14,995 nt of DNA, from NCBI GenBank assembly GCA_002386585.1, contig DGIZ01000231.1:1-14995 (forward strand). Direction: 5' to 3'. This document shows, piece after piece, positions 1 to 9,857 of the stretch (its first letter is position 1; the number at the start of each line of letters is the position of its first letter). The position numbers and the translations under genes were made by a program. The notes beneath the pieces were generated by a model. It was not told the DNA's origin. It worked only from the letters and a program-made list of their open reading frames with translations, and did not search any database. Source of the DNA: Brevundimonas sp. UBA4609. GTDB taxonomy: Bacteria; Pseudomonadota; Alphaproteobacteria; Caulobacterales; Caulobacteraceae.

Positions 1-1
1 C

Positions 2-1825
2 GAGGCCTATCCCGGCGTCATCCGCTATGAGGTCGACGCCACCGACGTCGAGAAGAAGATCGTCCGCGTGCGCCAGACCATCCCGGTCACGCCCGGCCCT
101 CTGGTCCTGCTCTATCCGAAATTCCTGCCCGGCAATCATGCGGCGACCGGCCCGATCCAGTTGCTCTCCGGCGTCACCGTCCAAGGCGGCGGACAGCGCA
201 TCGACTGGCTGCGCGACACCATCGATCCCTACGCCTTCCACATCGACGTGCCGCAGGGCGTCAGCGAGATCACCGTCGACTTCCAGTGGCTGACCCAGCC
301 GGACAACTCGACCTGGCGCGTCGTCATGACCCCCGAAATGGTCAATCTGCAGTGGGAGAAGGCCCTGCTCTATCCGGCGGGCTATCGCTCGACAGGCATC
401 ACCTTCGCCCCGTCGATCCGCCTGCCGCAGGGCTGGAAATACGGCGTCGCCCTCGACACCGAAAGCTTCGTCGACGGCCTGGCGACCTTTGCACCGACCG
501 ACCTCTACACCCTGATCGACAGCCCCCTGTTCGGCGGCGCCCACTTCCAGCGCATCGCCATCGACCCGCGCCGGGGGAACGGCGAAGGCGCCGTCCACCT
601 GAACATCGTCGCCGATACGGCCAAGGATCTCGCCCCCACGGCCGAGCAACTGGGCTGGTTCGAAAACTTGGTCACGCAGACCGACCGTCTGTTCGGCGCC
701 CGCCCCTATGACCGCTACGACTTCCTGCTGGCGGCGACGGCCAAGCTGGGCGGCATCGGGCTGGAGCATCACCGCTCGTCAGAAAACTCGGTCCCGGCCG
801 ATTTCTTCACCAACTGGGGCAAGAGCCTGGGCGCCGTCGGCCTTCTGCCGCACGAGTTCACCCACGCCTGGAACGGCAAGCGCCAGCGCCCCGCCGACGA
901 ACTGACGGCCAACCACAATATCCCGACCCAGAACACTCTTCTGTGGGTCTATGAGGGCCAGACGGAATACTGGGGCGACGTGCTGACGGCGCGCTCGGGG
1001 CTGGCCTCCAAGGCCGACATCCTGACCAGCTTCGCCGAGGTCGCGGCCTTCTACGACAACCAGCCGGGCCGCGAATGGCGTCCGCTGCAGGATACGAACA
1101 ACCACAACCTGCTCGGCTATCGCACCTCGAACCCCTATTCCTCGTGGATGCGCGGCACCGGCGACTACTACCGAGAGGCCCTGCTGATCTGGCTGGACGC
1201 CGACACCCTGATCCGCGAGGCGACCGACGGGAAGAAGTCGCTGGACGACTTCGCCAGGGGCTTCTTCGGCGGCGACGACGGCTCCTGGGCCCCGCGCGGC
1301 TATGTGTTCGAGGACCTAGTCGCCGGCCTGAACGCCGTCCATCCGCACGACTGGGCGACGTTCCTGCGCACGCGCCTCGACGCCAACGGGCCGGACGCCA
1401 AGGCCCCGCTGGACGGTCTGGCGCGCGGCGGCTATCGCCTGACCTACACCGACAGCCTGACCGCCGAGGAGAAGCGCATCCAGTCGGGCTGGGCCAACGA
1501 CTTCCAGTATTCCCTGGGCTTCACCCTGTCCGCCTCGAACAAGCTGACGGGCATCCGGTGGGGCGGCCGCGCCTTCGAAGCCGACATCGGACCGGGCTGG
1601 GAGCTGGTCGCCGTCAACGACGTCGCCGCCTCGGCCGAAAAACTGCGCGACGCCGTCACGGCCGCCAAGGGAGCCGACGCGCCGATCCGCCTGCTGCTCA
1701 AGAACGCAGACCGCTATCGCACCGTCGATTTCGACTATCATGACGGGCTGCGCTACCCGCGGCTTGAGCGGATTCCCGGCACGCCGGATCGGCTGGGCGA
1801 CATCCTCAGTCCACGCCGCCGCTAG
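2..1825 (+). CDS. M61 family metallopeptidase (glycyl aminopeptidase-like), 5' end cut by window edge
   Basis: This is a zinc aminopeptidase of peptidase family M61; known members remove N-terminal Gly or Ala residues from peptides. The frame is open from nt 2, so the true start lies upstream; 607 residues are visible. An internal GTG at 68 sits inside conserved sequence and is not a credible start. Numbered from nt 2, the zinc motif HEFTH is at residues 284-288 (nt 851-865): His284 and His288 bind zinc and Glu285 is catalytic. WVYEGQTEYWG supplies the third ligand, Glu318. The family-typical GLEHHRSS block lies just upstream, near residue 254. The last ~110 residues (from about nt 1500) resemble a PDZ domain, as usual for M61 proteins. 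Any signal peptide would be outside the window, so location is unknown, though relatives are usually exported. The tag stop is followed by 94 nt before the next gene on the same strand. Confidence 0.9.
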   Translation, partial: EAYPGVIRYEVDATDVEKKIVRVRQTIPVTPGPLVLLYPKFLPGNHAATGPIQLLSGVTVQGGGQRIDWLRDTIDPYAFHIDVPQGVSEITVDFQWLTQPDNSTWRVVMTPEMVNLQWEKALLYPAGYRSTGITFAPSIRLPQGWKYGVALDTESFVDGLATFAPTDLYTLIDSPLFGGAHFQRIAIDPRRGNGEGAVHLNIVADTAKDLAPTAEQLGWFENLVTQTDRLFGARPYDRYDFLLAATAKLGGIGLEHHRSSENSVPADFFTNWGKSLGAVGLLPHEFTHAWNGKRQRPADELTANHNIPTQNTLLWVYEGQTEYWGDVLTARSGLASKADILTSFAEVAAFYDNQPGREWRPLQDTNNHNLLGYRTSNPYSSWMRGTGDYYREALLIWLDADTLIREATDGKKSLDDFARGFFGGDDGSWAPRGYVFEDLVAGLNAVHPHDWATFLRTRLDANGPDAKAPLDGLARGGYRLTYTDSLTAEEKRIQSGWANDFQYSLGFTLSASNKLTGIRWGGRAFEADIGPGWELVAVNDVAASAEKLRDAVTAAKGADAPIRLLLKNADRYRTVDFDYHDGLRYPRLERIPGTPDRLGDILSPRRR

Positions 1826-1857
1826 GGGGCTCAAGGACGGCCCTCGCACATCACGGC

Positions 1858-1885
1858 TTGGCGCAACAGGCCGGTGCGGTTTAAC
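1858..1885 (+). promoter_or_regulatory. Possible sigma-70-type promoter ahead of the Ppx/GppA gene
   Basis: TTGGCG (1858-1863) and TTTAAC (1880-1885) are separated by 16 nt, 35 nt before the chosen start of the phosphatase gene. They partly match housekeeping -35 and -10 elements. In DNA this GC-rich the short AT-containing TTTAAC stands out, but one weak match is poor evidence. Read-through from the M61 gene is equally possible. Confidence 0.25.
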
Positions 1886-1919
1886 CTGTTCCGGACGGGC
1901 GCCGCTTCGGACCGCCCAC

Positions 1920-3056
1920 ATGAGAACTCGGCCCATGCCGGAGACCCCTGGCGCGCCCGGACGGCGCGACACGCGGTCCCTGCCTCGAAGGCCCCGCAAC
2001 AGCGGGCCTTTCGATCGAGAAGCGCCCCTCTACGGCGCGCTCGACCTGGGGACCAATAATTGCCGCCTGCTGATCGCGCGCCCGTCGCGTGACGGCTTCC
2101 GCGTGGTGGATTCCTTCAGCCGCATCGTGCGCCTGGGCGAGAGCCTGTCGCGCACCGGTCGTCTGGACGATCGGGCGATGGACCGGGCCTACGACGCCCT
2201 GGCCCTGTGCGCCGAACGCCTGGTGCGCAAGGGCGTCGACCCCAAGCGCCTGACCGCCGTCGCCACTCAGGCCTGCCGCATGGCCGAGAACGGCCCCGCC
2301 TTCGTCGAGCGTGTGCGACACGGCACCGGCCTGCGGCTCAGGATCATCGATCCGGCCGAAGAGGCCGCCCTGTCGGTGGCGGGCTGCCTCAACCTGTTCG
2401 ACCCCCGCGCCGAGGCGGTGCTGGTGATCGACGTGGGCGGCGGCTCGACCGAACTGTCCTGGCTGATGAAGGGGCCGCGCGGCTTCGAGACCGCAGCCTG
2501 GATGTCGGCGCCGCTGGGCGTGGTCAGCCTGGCCGAACGCCACCCCGAACCCGAAGGCAGCCCGCCCGAATGGTACGAGGCCATGGTCGCCGACTTCGGC
2601 GCCGCCATCGCTGCGGGCGGCCCCGAAGGCCCCGACTTCCTGACGCGCGTCGGCGCCGGGCGCGGTCATATGGTCGGCACCTCAGGCGCCATCACCAGCC
2701 TGGCCGGGATCCACCTGGGTCTGAGGCGGTATCAGCGCGATCTGGTCGACGGTCTGTGGATGACGCGCGGCGACTGCGAAAAGGCCGCCGACCGCCTGAT
2801 CGCCCTCGGTCCCGCCGGACGCGCGGCGGAAAGCTGCATCGGACCGGACCGCGCTGATCTGGTTCTGGCCGGCGCGGCGATTCTGGAAGCCGTACAGCGC
2901 GCCTGGCCGTGCGAACGGGTGCGCGTGGCCGACCGGGGCCTGCGCGAAGGCCTGTTGTTGCAAAAGATGCGCGAAGACCGTCAGCCGAAGCCGCGCCGAC
3001 GGCGCCGACGCAAGCGCGCCGGAGGGAGCGGCGGAAACTCTGGCGGCGACCAGTAA
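1920..3056 (+). CDS. Ppx/GppA family phosphatase (exopolyphosphatase / pppGpp phosphohydrolase)
   Basis: Members of this ASKHA-fold family hydrolyse terminal phosphates from polyphosphate or convert pppGpp to ppGpp; sequence alone does not separate the two activities. From the ATG at 1920 the protein has 378 residues. The N-terminal phosphate-binding loop is ALDLGTNNCRLLIA at about residues 40-53. The second signature, VIDVGGGSTELSW, begins near residue 169, and GTSGAITSLAG near 253. The protein ends in a very basic tail (PRRRRRRKRAGG) that may bind polyphosphate or nucleic acid; that is inference. The reading frame is open back to 1740, but this would overlap the M61 gene by 86 nt with unconserved sequence, so I chose ATG 1920 (weak GGAC upstream); ATG 1935 is also possible. 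It is short compared with E. coli Ppx (over 500 aa) and resembles the compact alphaproteobacterial form. A repeat element follows the stop. Confidence 0.9.
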   Translation: MRTRPMPETPGAPGRRDTRSLPRRPRNSGPFDREAPLYGALDLGTNNCRLLIARPSRDGFRVVDSFSRIVRLGESLSRTGRLDDRAMDRAYDALALCAERLVRKGVDPKRLTAVATQACRMAENGPAFVERVRHGTGLRLRIIDPAEEAALSVAGCLNLFDPRAEAVLVIDVGGGSTELSWLMKGPRGFETAAWMSAPLGVVSLAERHPEPEGSPPEWYEAMVADFGAAIAAGGPEGPDFLTRVGAGRGHMVGTSGAITSLAGIHLGLRRYQRDLVDGLWMTRGDCEKAADRLIALGPAGRAAESCIGPDRADLVLAGAAILEAVQRAWPCERVRVADRGLREGLLLQKMREDRQPKPRRRRRRKRAGGSGGNSGGDQ

Positions 3057-3060
3057 TCGC

Positions 3061-3202
3061 CCTTCTCCCCTTGCGGGAGAAGGTGGCCCGTAGGGCCGGA
3101 TGAGGGGTCTCGCCACGCCTTATGCTGACGATGGGTTGAGCGTCCAACAACCCCTCATCCGTCAGGCTGACGCCTGCCACCTTCTCCCACAAGGGGAGAA
3201 GG
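3061..3202. repeat. REP/MITE-like inverted repeat element between convergent genes
   Basis: Two arms, 3061-3107 and 3151-3202, are imperfect reverse complements. Their outer parts match almost completely and their inner parts diverge, around a 43-nt centre. Each arm carries its own perfect 9-bp hairpin: CCTTCTCCC/GGGAGAAGG at 3061-3069/3075-3083 and at 3180-3188/3194-3202. Each also has a smaller inner hairpin (GGCCC/GGGCC at 3085-3089/3093-3097; CAGGC/GCCTG at 3163-3176). This architecture is that of dispersed intergenic palindromic elements known from many alphaproteobacterial genomes. It lies exactly between the 3' ends of the converging phosphatase and prolyl isomerase genes, so the hairpins may also terminate or stabilise both transcripts. 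No T-run follows them, so a classical intrinsic terminator is not shown. Confidence 0.75.
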
Positions 3203-3214
3203 ACTCTGAAGCGA

Positions 3215-4099
3215 CTAATTCACCTCGACCGGCAGTTCGATGTCGCACGCCGAGAAGTCGGCTCCCCGCGCCGCCCGCGTGTCTTCGACCAGGGCGCGGA
3301 ACGGCGCGCTGCTCGTGCTCAAGACACGCACCGTCGGGCGCTCGCCCTCGGGCAGGTCGCCCGCCACGCGCACGCGCGTCATGCGATCCGGATCGGTGAC
3401 GATGCCATCCGGATTGGGACTGAACTTGAGGGCGCGCACGACGTCGAGGCCGGACACCACCCGCCCCCAGACGGTGTAGCGCTTGTCCAGCGCCGGATAG
3501 GGATGGCGCATCAGGAAGAACTGGCTGTTGGCGCTGTCGGGCGCGTCATCGCGCGCCATGCCCGCGACGCCGGGGCAATACAGACCCCAGGCGTGAACCT
3601 TGCGGTCAGGCGTCGTCGCCATCACGGCGTCCGGCTGGGTCTGGACCGGCAAGGACTGGACGAAGCCGATCAGGGCGCCCGCCGGGGCGGCCACGGCGAC
3701 GAAGGGCGTCTGCGCGTCGCGGCGGAAGGTGAACTCGGCCTTCAGATCGGGATGCCAGCTCTGGCCCTCTCCCGTGCCGAGCGGATCGCCCGTTTGGGCC
3801 ATGAAGCCGTCGATGACACGGTGCCAGGGCAGGCCGTCATAGAAGCCCGCCTTGGCCAGCAGGCGAATGCGGGCCACGTGGCCGGGCGCCGCCTCGGGGG
3901 TCATCTCGACCACGATGCGGCCCTTGTTGGTGTCGATGACCAGAAGATTGTCGGGCGCCGCCGTGCGCCAGTCGTCAGCGGCGATCGCTGGAGCCGCCTC
4001 ACTGGGCGACGGCGTCGTGTCCTGAGCCGAAGCCGGCGTCACGCTTGCCAGAAGCGCAGCCGCCAGGGCCGCGCCGGTGATCCGAAATCCCTGCCTCAT
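3215..4099 (-). CDS. Exported cyclophilin-type peptidyl-prolyl cis-trans isomerase (distal copy)
   Basis: Cyclophilins catalyse cis-trans isomerisation of Xaa-Pro bonds during protein folding. The 294-residue product starts with a Sec signal peptide: positive n-region, hydrophobic core, and ASA|Q cleavage expected after residue 25, so it probably acts in the periplasm. Catalytic-site sequence is retained: Arg94 in [15 protein letters not shown] (93-107), with Phe99, Met100 and Gln102, and SQFFLM at 192-197. The Phe before HRV in most relatives is Trp here. At ~270 mature residues it is well above a minimal cyclophilin (~165 aa) because of an insert around residues 110-175 and a C-terminal extension of about 70 residues. 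Cys175 and Cys285 are conserved in the neighbouring paralogue. The ATG at 4099 has a purine-rich GGGGAGGGG upstream. It is the last gene of the gyrA-coaD run, 32 nt after its paralogue. Confidence 0.93.
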   Translation of the reverse strand: MRQGFRITGAALAAALLASVTPASAQDTTPSPSEAAPAIAADDWRTAAPDNLLVIDTNKGRIVVEMTPEAAPGHVARIRLLAKAGFYDGLPWHRVIDGFMAQTGDPLGTGEGQSWHPDLKAEFTFRRDAQTPFVAVAAPAGALIGFVQSLPVQTQPDAVMATTPDRKVHAWGLYCPGVAGMARDDAPDSANSQFFLMRHPYPALDKRYTVWGRVVSGLDVVRALKFSPNPDGIVTDPDRMTRVRVAGDLPEGERPTVRVLSTSSAPFRALVEDTRAARGADFSACDIELPVEVN

Positions 4100-4131
4100 G
4101 CCTCGCCCCTCCCCGGCGCGACGCGCGACGC

Positions 4132-4983
4132 TCAGCCGCCTTGCACGGGCGGCTGGACGTCGCAGATGTTGAAGGATGCGCCCTTCTCAGCCCTCGCCGC
4201 CTCGACGGCGGCGTTGAACGGCGCCGAACCGGGCACGGCCACGCGGATCGTCGGGCGCTCGGCCTCCGGCATGGCCGAGGCCAGACGCGCCCGCGTCATG
4301 ACGTCGGCGTCGGGGCCCACGGCGCCGTCCTGGGCCTCGTCGCCCGCCTTCAGCGCACGCACGACATCCAGGCCCTGCACCACCCGGCCGAACACCGTGT
4401 AGCCGCCGTTCAGATTGTCGTTCTGGCCCGTCATCAGGAAGAACTGGCTGTTGGCGCTGTCAGGCGAACCGGCGCGCGCCATGCCCGCCACGCCGGGGCA
4501 GAACAGCCCTTGCGCCGAAGTCTTGAAGTCGGCCGTGACGAACATCTGGGCGTCAGGCTGGGTCACGATGGGGATGGAGCCCATGACGCCCCGCAGGCCC
4601 GCGCCGCTGTTCTCGACCGGAGCGAAGCCGCTGTCGCGGCCGCGCCGGAAGGTGAACTCGCCCTTCAGGTCCGGCAGTTCGCTGCCTCCGGCCCCGGTGC
4701 CCTGGGGATCGCCGGTCTGAGCCATGAAGTTCGGGATGACCCGGTGGAATTTCAGCCCGTCATAGAACCCCTGGTTGGTCAGGGTGCGGATGCGCTCGAT
4801 GTGGTTCGGCGCCACGCGCGGCTCCAACTCCACCAGCACGCGGCCCTTGGCCGTGTCGATCACCCACAGATTTTCGGGCGATACGGTGCGCCAGTCGCCA
4901 GACTGGGCGCCCGACTGGGCCATCGCTCCACCGGCCAGCAGCGCGGTCGCCGCCGCCAGCGTCATCACAGACTTGATCTTCAA
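4132..4983 (-). CDS. Exported cyclophilin-type peptidyl-prolyl cis-trans isomerase (proximal copy)
   Basis: This is a tandem paralogue of the downstream gene and probably a periplasmic prolyl isomerase. The signal peptide ends AMA|Q, followed by [16 protein letters not shown], a start shared with its paralogue. [15 protein letters not shown] carries the catalytic Arg, and ANSQFFLM is the second active-site block. The cysteines in GLFCPGVAG and near the C-terminus (FNICDV) match those of the paralogue. Three starts are possible. TTG 4995 overlaps the coaD stop (TTGA) but has AAGG almost touching it. TTG 4983 has GAGG six nt upstream and gives an ideal n-region (MKIKSVM). ATG 4965 has little Shine-Dalgarno sequence. 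I chose 4983 (283 aa). With any of these, translation should be coupled to coaD, because the ribosome-binding site lies at the coaD stop codon. Confidence 0.92.
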   Translation of the reverse strand: MKIKSVMTLAAATALLAGGAMAQSGAQSGDWRTVSPENLWVIDTAKGRVLVELEPRVAPNHIERIRTLTNQGFYDGLKFHRVIPNFMAQTGDPQGTGAGGSELPDLKGEFTFRRGRDSGFAPVENSGAGLRGVMGSIPIVTQPDAQMFVTADFKTSAQGLFCPGVAGMARAGSPDSANSQFFLMTGQNDNLNGGYTVFGRVVQGLDVVRALKAGDEAQDGAVGPDADVMTRARLASAMPEAERPTIRVAVPGSAPFNAAVEAARAEKGASFNICDVQPPVQGG

Positions 4984-4991
4984 ACCCGACC

Positions 4992-5477
4992 TCAACCCTT
5001 CTTGACCTTGGCCAACACGCTCGCAGCGACCGCCGGGCTGACGAAGCTGTCGATCCGGCCGTCCAGCCGGGCGATTTCCTTCACCAGTCGCGAGGCGATG
5101 GCCTGATGCCGCGGATCGGCCATCAGAAACACCGTCTCTATGTCGCTGTTGAGGCGCTGATTCATCGCCGTCATCTGGAACTCATACTCGAAATCGGCGA
5201 CGGCGCGCAGGCCGCGCACGATGACGCTGGCGTCCAGTTCCTCGGCGAAGTGCATCAGAAGGCTGGAAAACGGCCGCACCTCGATGTCCGCGTTGAACCG
5301 CGCGACCTCGGCCTTGATCATCTCGACCCGCTCGGCGGTGGAGAAGAGCGGGCCCTTGTCGTCGTTCTGGGCCACGCCGATGACCAGGCGGTCCACCAGC
5401 TTGACCGCCCGCCCGATGATATCGAGATGGCCGTTGGTCACCGGATCGAAGGTGCCCGGATAAAGTCCGATACGCAT
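4992..5477 (-). CDS. coaD: Phosphopantetheine adenylyltransferase
   Basis: CoaD transfers AMP from ATP to 4'-phosphopantetheine, giving dephospho-CoA, the penultimate step of coenzyme A synthesis in the cytoplasm. The N-terminus [20 protein letters not shown] has the nucleotidyltransferase T/HxGH motif (TNGH). Typical CoaD blocks follow: [23 protein letters not shown], and [12 protein letters not shown] near the C-terminus. At 161 residues it is of normal length. I chose ATG 5477 because GGGGAGA lies about nine nt upstream and the protein then begins exactly where the family does. An in-frame ATG at 5495 would add six residues but has no ribosome-binding site. The TGA stop (4992-4994) overlaps a possible TTG start of the next gene. 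The position between gyrA and cyclophilin genes is the Caulobacteraceae arrangement. Confidence 0.97.
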   Translation of the reverse strand: MRIGLYPGTFDPVTNGHLDIIGRAVKLVDRLVIGVAQNDDKGPLFSTAERVEMIKAEVARFNADIEVRPFSSLLMHFAEELDASVIVRGLRAVADFEYEFQMTAMNQRLNSDIETVFLMADPRHQAIASRLVKEIARLDGRIDSFVSPAVAASVLAKVKKG

Positions 5478-5531
5478 GGCCAGCGGTCTCCCCATCGTTT
5501 GGGTCCGTTTAGCAGGTGCGAAATGAACGGC

Positions 5532-6335
5532 CTAGATTTTCTGACGCGGCTGTGATCGCCAATGCTCGCCGATACGCTGAATTACGCTCGGCGAACCGGG
5601 GAAGTCATAGGCGTCGACGGCCGCGATTTCCGCAGCCGGCGTGGCGCTGTTGCACAAAAAGGCGGCGTCGAAGCGAGACAGGTCAGACAGGCGCACGACC
5701 TCGGTCCGCTGCGGCGATCCGGCGCGGTCCAGCGCCTCCCGGATCAGAGCCTGGGCCACGCCGTCCAGCATGGACGCATCCGGCCAGACCACCGCATCCC
5801 CCTCGATGAAGCCGATATTCCACAGCGAGCCTTCGGAAATCCGGCCCGCTTCGTCCGTGAACAGGGCGTCGTCGTAACCCGCCAGCCGCGCCCGGCGCCG
5901 CGCGCGCAACAGGCCCATCGTGGCGACGTGCTTCAGATGCGGCGCCTCGCGGGCATAGGTCTGGCTTTGCAGGCGCACACCGCCCGGCAGGGGCGATGGC
6001 GGCGCCGAGACGCTGATCATCGCCTGCGGCGCGCCGATCCAGTCCGGTTGGCGCAGGGACAGTTCGCTGGAGAACAGGCTGATGCGCAGCCAGGCCTCGG
6101 TCCGTCCGGCCAGAGCCGTCCGCATCTGATCGCGCAGGCGATCTTCCGCCACAGCCTCGCCGAACAGTTCGATCGCCGAACGGTTCAGACGCTCCAGATG
6201 CAGGTCCAGCCCGCGCACCCCGCCGCCTTCCACGCGGAAGGAGGTCAGGGCGCCGTAGTTGAACAGGGCCTGACGGCCCAGATCCTCAAGGCCGGCGGGA
6301 CGGCCGTCGATCCAGAGTTCAGGAGCGACGGCCAT
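5532..6335 (-). CDS. Aminotransferase class IV (aminodeoxychorismate lyase / branched-chain aminotransferase-like)
   Basis: This is a PLP enzyme of fold type IV, the family of PabC (4-amino-4-deoxychorismate lyase, folate synthesis), branched-chain and D-amino acid aminotransferases. The 267-residue protein has FNYGALTSFRVEGGGVRG near the N-terminus with LHLERLNRSA after it. The PLP lysine is probably Lys135 in HLKHVATMGLLRAR. Glu168 in SEGSLWNIGFI fits the conserved Glu-x-x-x-x-Asn motif, and GVAQALIREAL and FLCNSATPAAEI occupy the C-terminal cofactor region. Length and the FLCN block suit PabC best, but no pabA/pabB neighbour is visible, so substrate is uncertain and I give no symbol. The ATG at 6335 is only six nt after the gyrA stop, so it is almost certainly co-transcribed with gyrA. 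The ribosome-binding site is poor, suggesting translational coupling. Confidence 0.88.
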   Translation of the reverse strand: MAVAPELWIDGRPAGLEDLGRQALFNYGALTSFRVEGGGVRGLDLHLERLNRSAIELFGEAVAEDRLRDQMRTALAGRTEAWLRISLFSSELSLRQPDWIGAPQAMISVSAPPSPLPGGVRLQSQTYAREAPHLKHVATMGLLRARRRARLAGYDDALFTDEAGRISEGSLWNIGFIEGDAVVWPDASMLDGVAQALIREALDRAGSPQRTEVVRLSDLSRFDAAFLCNSATPAAEIAAVDAYDFPGSPSVIQRIGEHWRSQPRQKI

Positions 6336-6341
6336 GCAGGA

Positions 6342-9116
<2,775 letters not shown>

Positions 9117-9239
9117 TGAAATCAGGCTTTAAATGGCCGGAATCGGAACGTGATCCGCTGTTCCGGTTTCTATCACCCGGGGGCCGTGGTGGCAAAGAAA
9201 CGCCGCTGAAATCCCCATGTCGAAAAGGACTGGAAAGCC
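9117..9239. promoter_or_regulatory. Divergent control region between gyrA and sodC
   Basis: These 123 nt must hold the promoters for gyrA (leftward) and sodC (rightward). I see no convincing -35/-10 pair for either gene. AT-rich spots are TTTAAA at 9128-9133 and TTTCTATCA at about 9167-9175. An inverted repeat at 9141-9168 lies in the middle. Upstream of sodC, AAAAGGACTGGAAAG provides purine-rich sequence for ribosome binding. Confidence 0.5.
9141..9168. repeat. Inverted repeat, possible operator, in the gyrA-sodC intergenic region
   Basis: CGGAAC (9144-9149) and GTTCCG (9160-9165) form perfect 6-bp arms around a 10-nt spacer. Extending outward gives 9-bp arms (9141-9149 and 9160-9168) with one T:G mismatch. 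A regulator site serving both divergent genes, or an RNA hairpin in a leader, would both fit. It is not the direct-repeat SOS box seen before ssb, because the half-sites are inverted and spaced by 10. Confidence 0.4.
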
Positions 9240-9851
9240 ATGCGTTTAGCCACTTCGAAACTGATCGTCCCCAGCGCCCTCGCCATGGTGCTCGTCGCCG
9301 GGGCCGCCTGCAGCCAGAACCCGGCGACGCCGCCGGCTTCGGAGGCCGCGCCCGCAGCCCCGGCCGAGGCCGCCGAGCGTGCTGCGCCGGGCCAGACGGC
9401 CCAGGTCTCCATCCTCAACGCCCAGGGCGCGGAAGCCGGCAAGGCCACCCTGACGCAAGGGGCCACCGGCCTGCTGATCAAGGTCGAAGCCACAGGCCTG
9501 ACGCCCGGCTGGCACGGCATCCACATCCACGCCACGGGCCAGTGCGAAGCGCCCTTCACCTCGGCCGGCGCCCACATCAATCACGGCGATCCCCAGAAGC
9601 CGCACGGCTTGCTGAACGCAGAGGGTCCGGACGACGGCGACCTGCCTAACGTCTTTGCTGACGCGAAGGGCGCGGTGAACGCAGAGGTCTTCACCACCCA
9701 CGCCCGTCTGGCGGACAAGGGTCCGGGCCAGTGGCTGCTGGACGACGACGGCTCGGCGCTGGTGATCCACGCCAACGCAGACGACCACTCCAGCCAGCCG
9801 ATCGGCGGCGCGGGCGACCGCGTGGCCTGCGCCGTCATCAAGGCGCAATAA
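9240..9851 (+). CDS. sodC: Exported Cu/Zn superoxide dismutase
   Basis: SodC converts superoxide to hydrogen peroxide and oxygen in the periplasm. The 203-residue product begins with a signal sequence ending VAGAAC. Cys24 may be lipidated, but Gly at -3 is atypical for a lipobox. A linker rich in Ala, Pro and Glu (25-52) follows. Copper ligands are His95 and His97 (GIHIHATGQC), His112 (SAGAHINHGD) and His177 (LVIHANADDH). His122 (KPHG) and Asp134 (GDLPN) fit the zinc site. Cys102 and Cys197 form the expected disulfide, and Arg194 (GDRVAC) is the substrate-guiding arginine. At the position of the third zinc His (human His80; PHAGDLPN in relatives as I recall them) this protein has Asp131 (GPDDGDLPN). 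The ATG at 9240 follows a purine-rich stretch. The stop is only six nt from the stop of the converging transporter gene. Confidence 0.95.
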   Translation: MRLATSKLIVPSALAMVLVAGAACSQNPATPPASEAAPAAPAEAAERAAPGQTAQVSILNAQGAEAGKATLTQGATGLLIKVEATGLTPGWHGIHIHATGQCEAPFTSAGAHINHGDPQKPHGLLNAEGPDDGDLPNVFADAKGAVNAEVFTTHARLADKGPGQWLLDDDGSALVIHANADDHSSQPIGGAGDRVACAVIKAQ

Positions 9852-9857
9852 GCAACC

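Noticed and set aside
1740..1919. Extension of the Ppx/GppA gene upstream to 1740
   Set aside because: It would overlap the M61 gene by 86 nt and then run through intergenic sequence; the added residues resemble no part of the phosphatase family.
3061..3202. The repeated CCTTCTCCC/GGGAGAAGG hairpins as a CRISPR array
   Set aside because: There are only two copies, in opposite orientation, with no regular spacers and no cas gene nearby.
9144..9165. GGAAC/GTTCC pair before sodC as a second SOS box
   Set aside because: The alphaproteobacterial SOS box is a direct repeat GTTC-N7-GTTC. Here the half-sites are inverted and 10 nt apart, so LexA is not supported.
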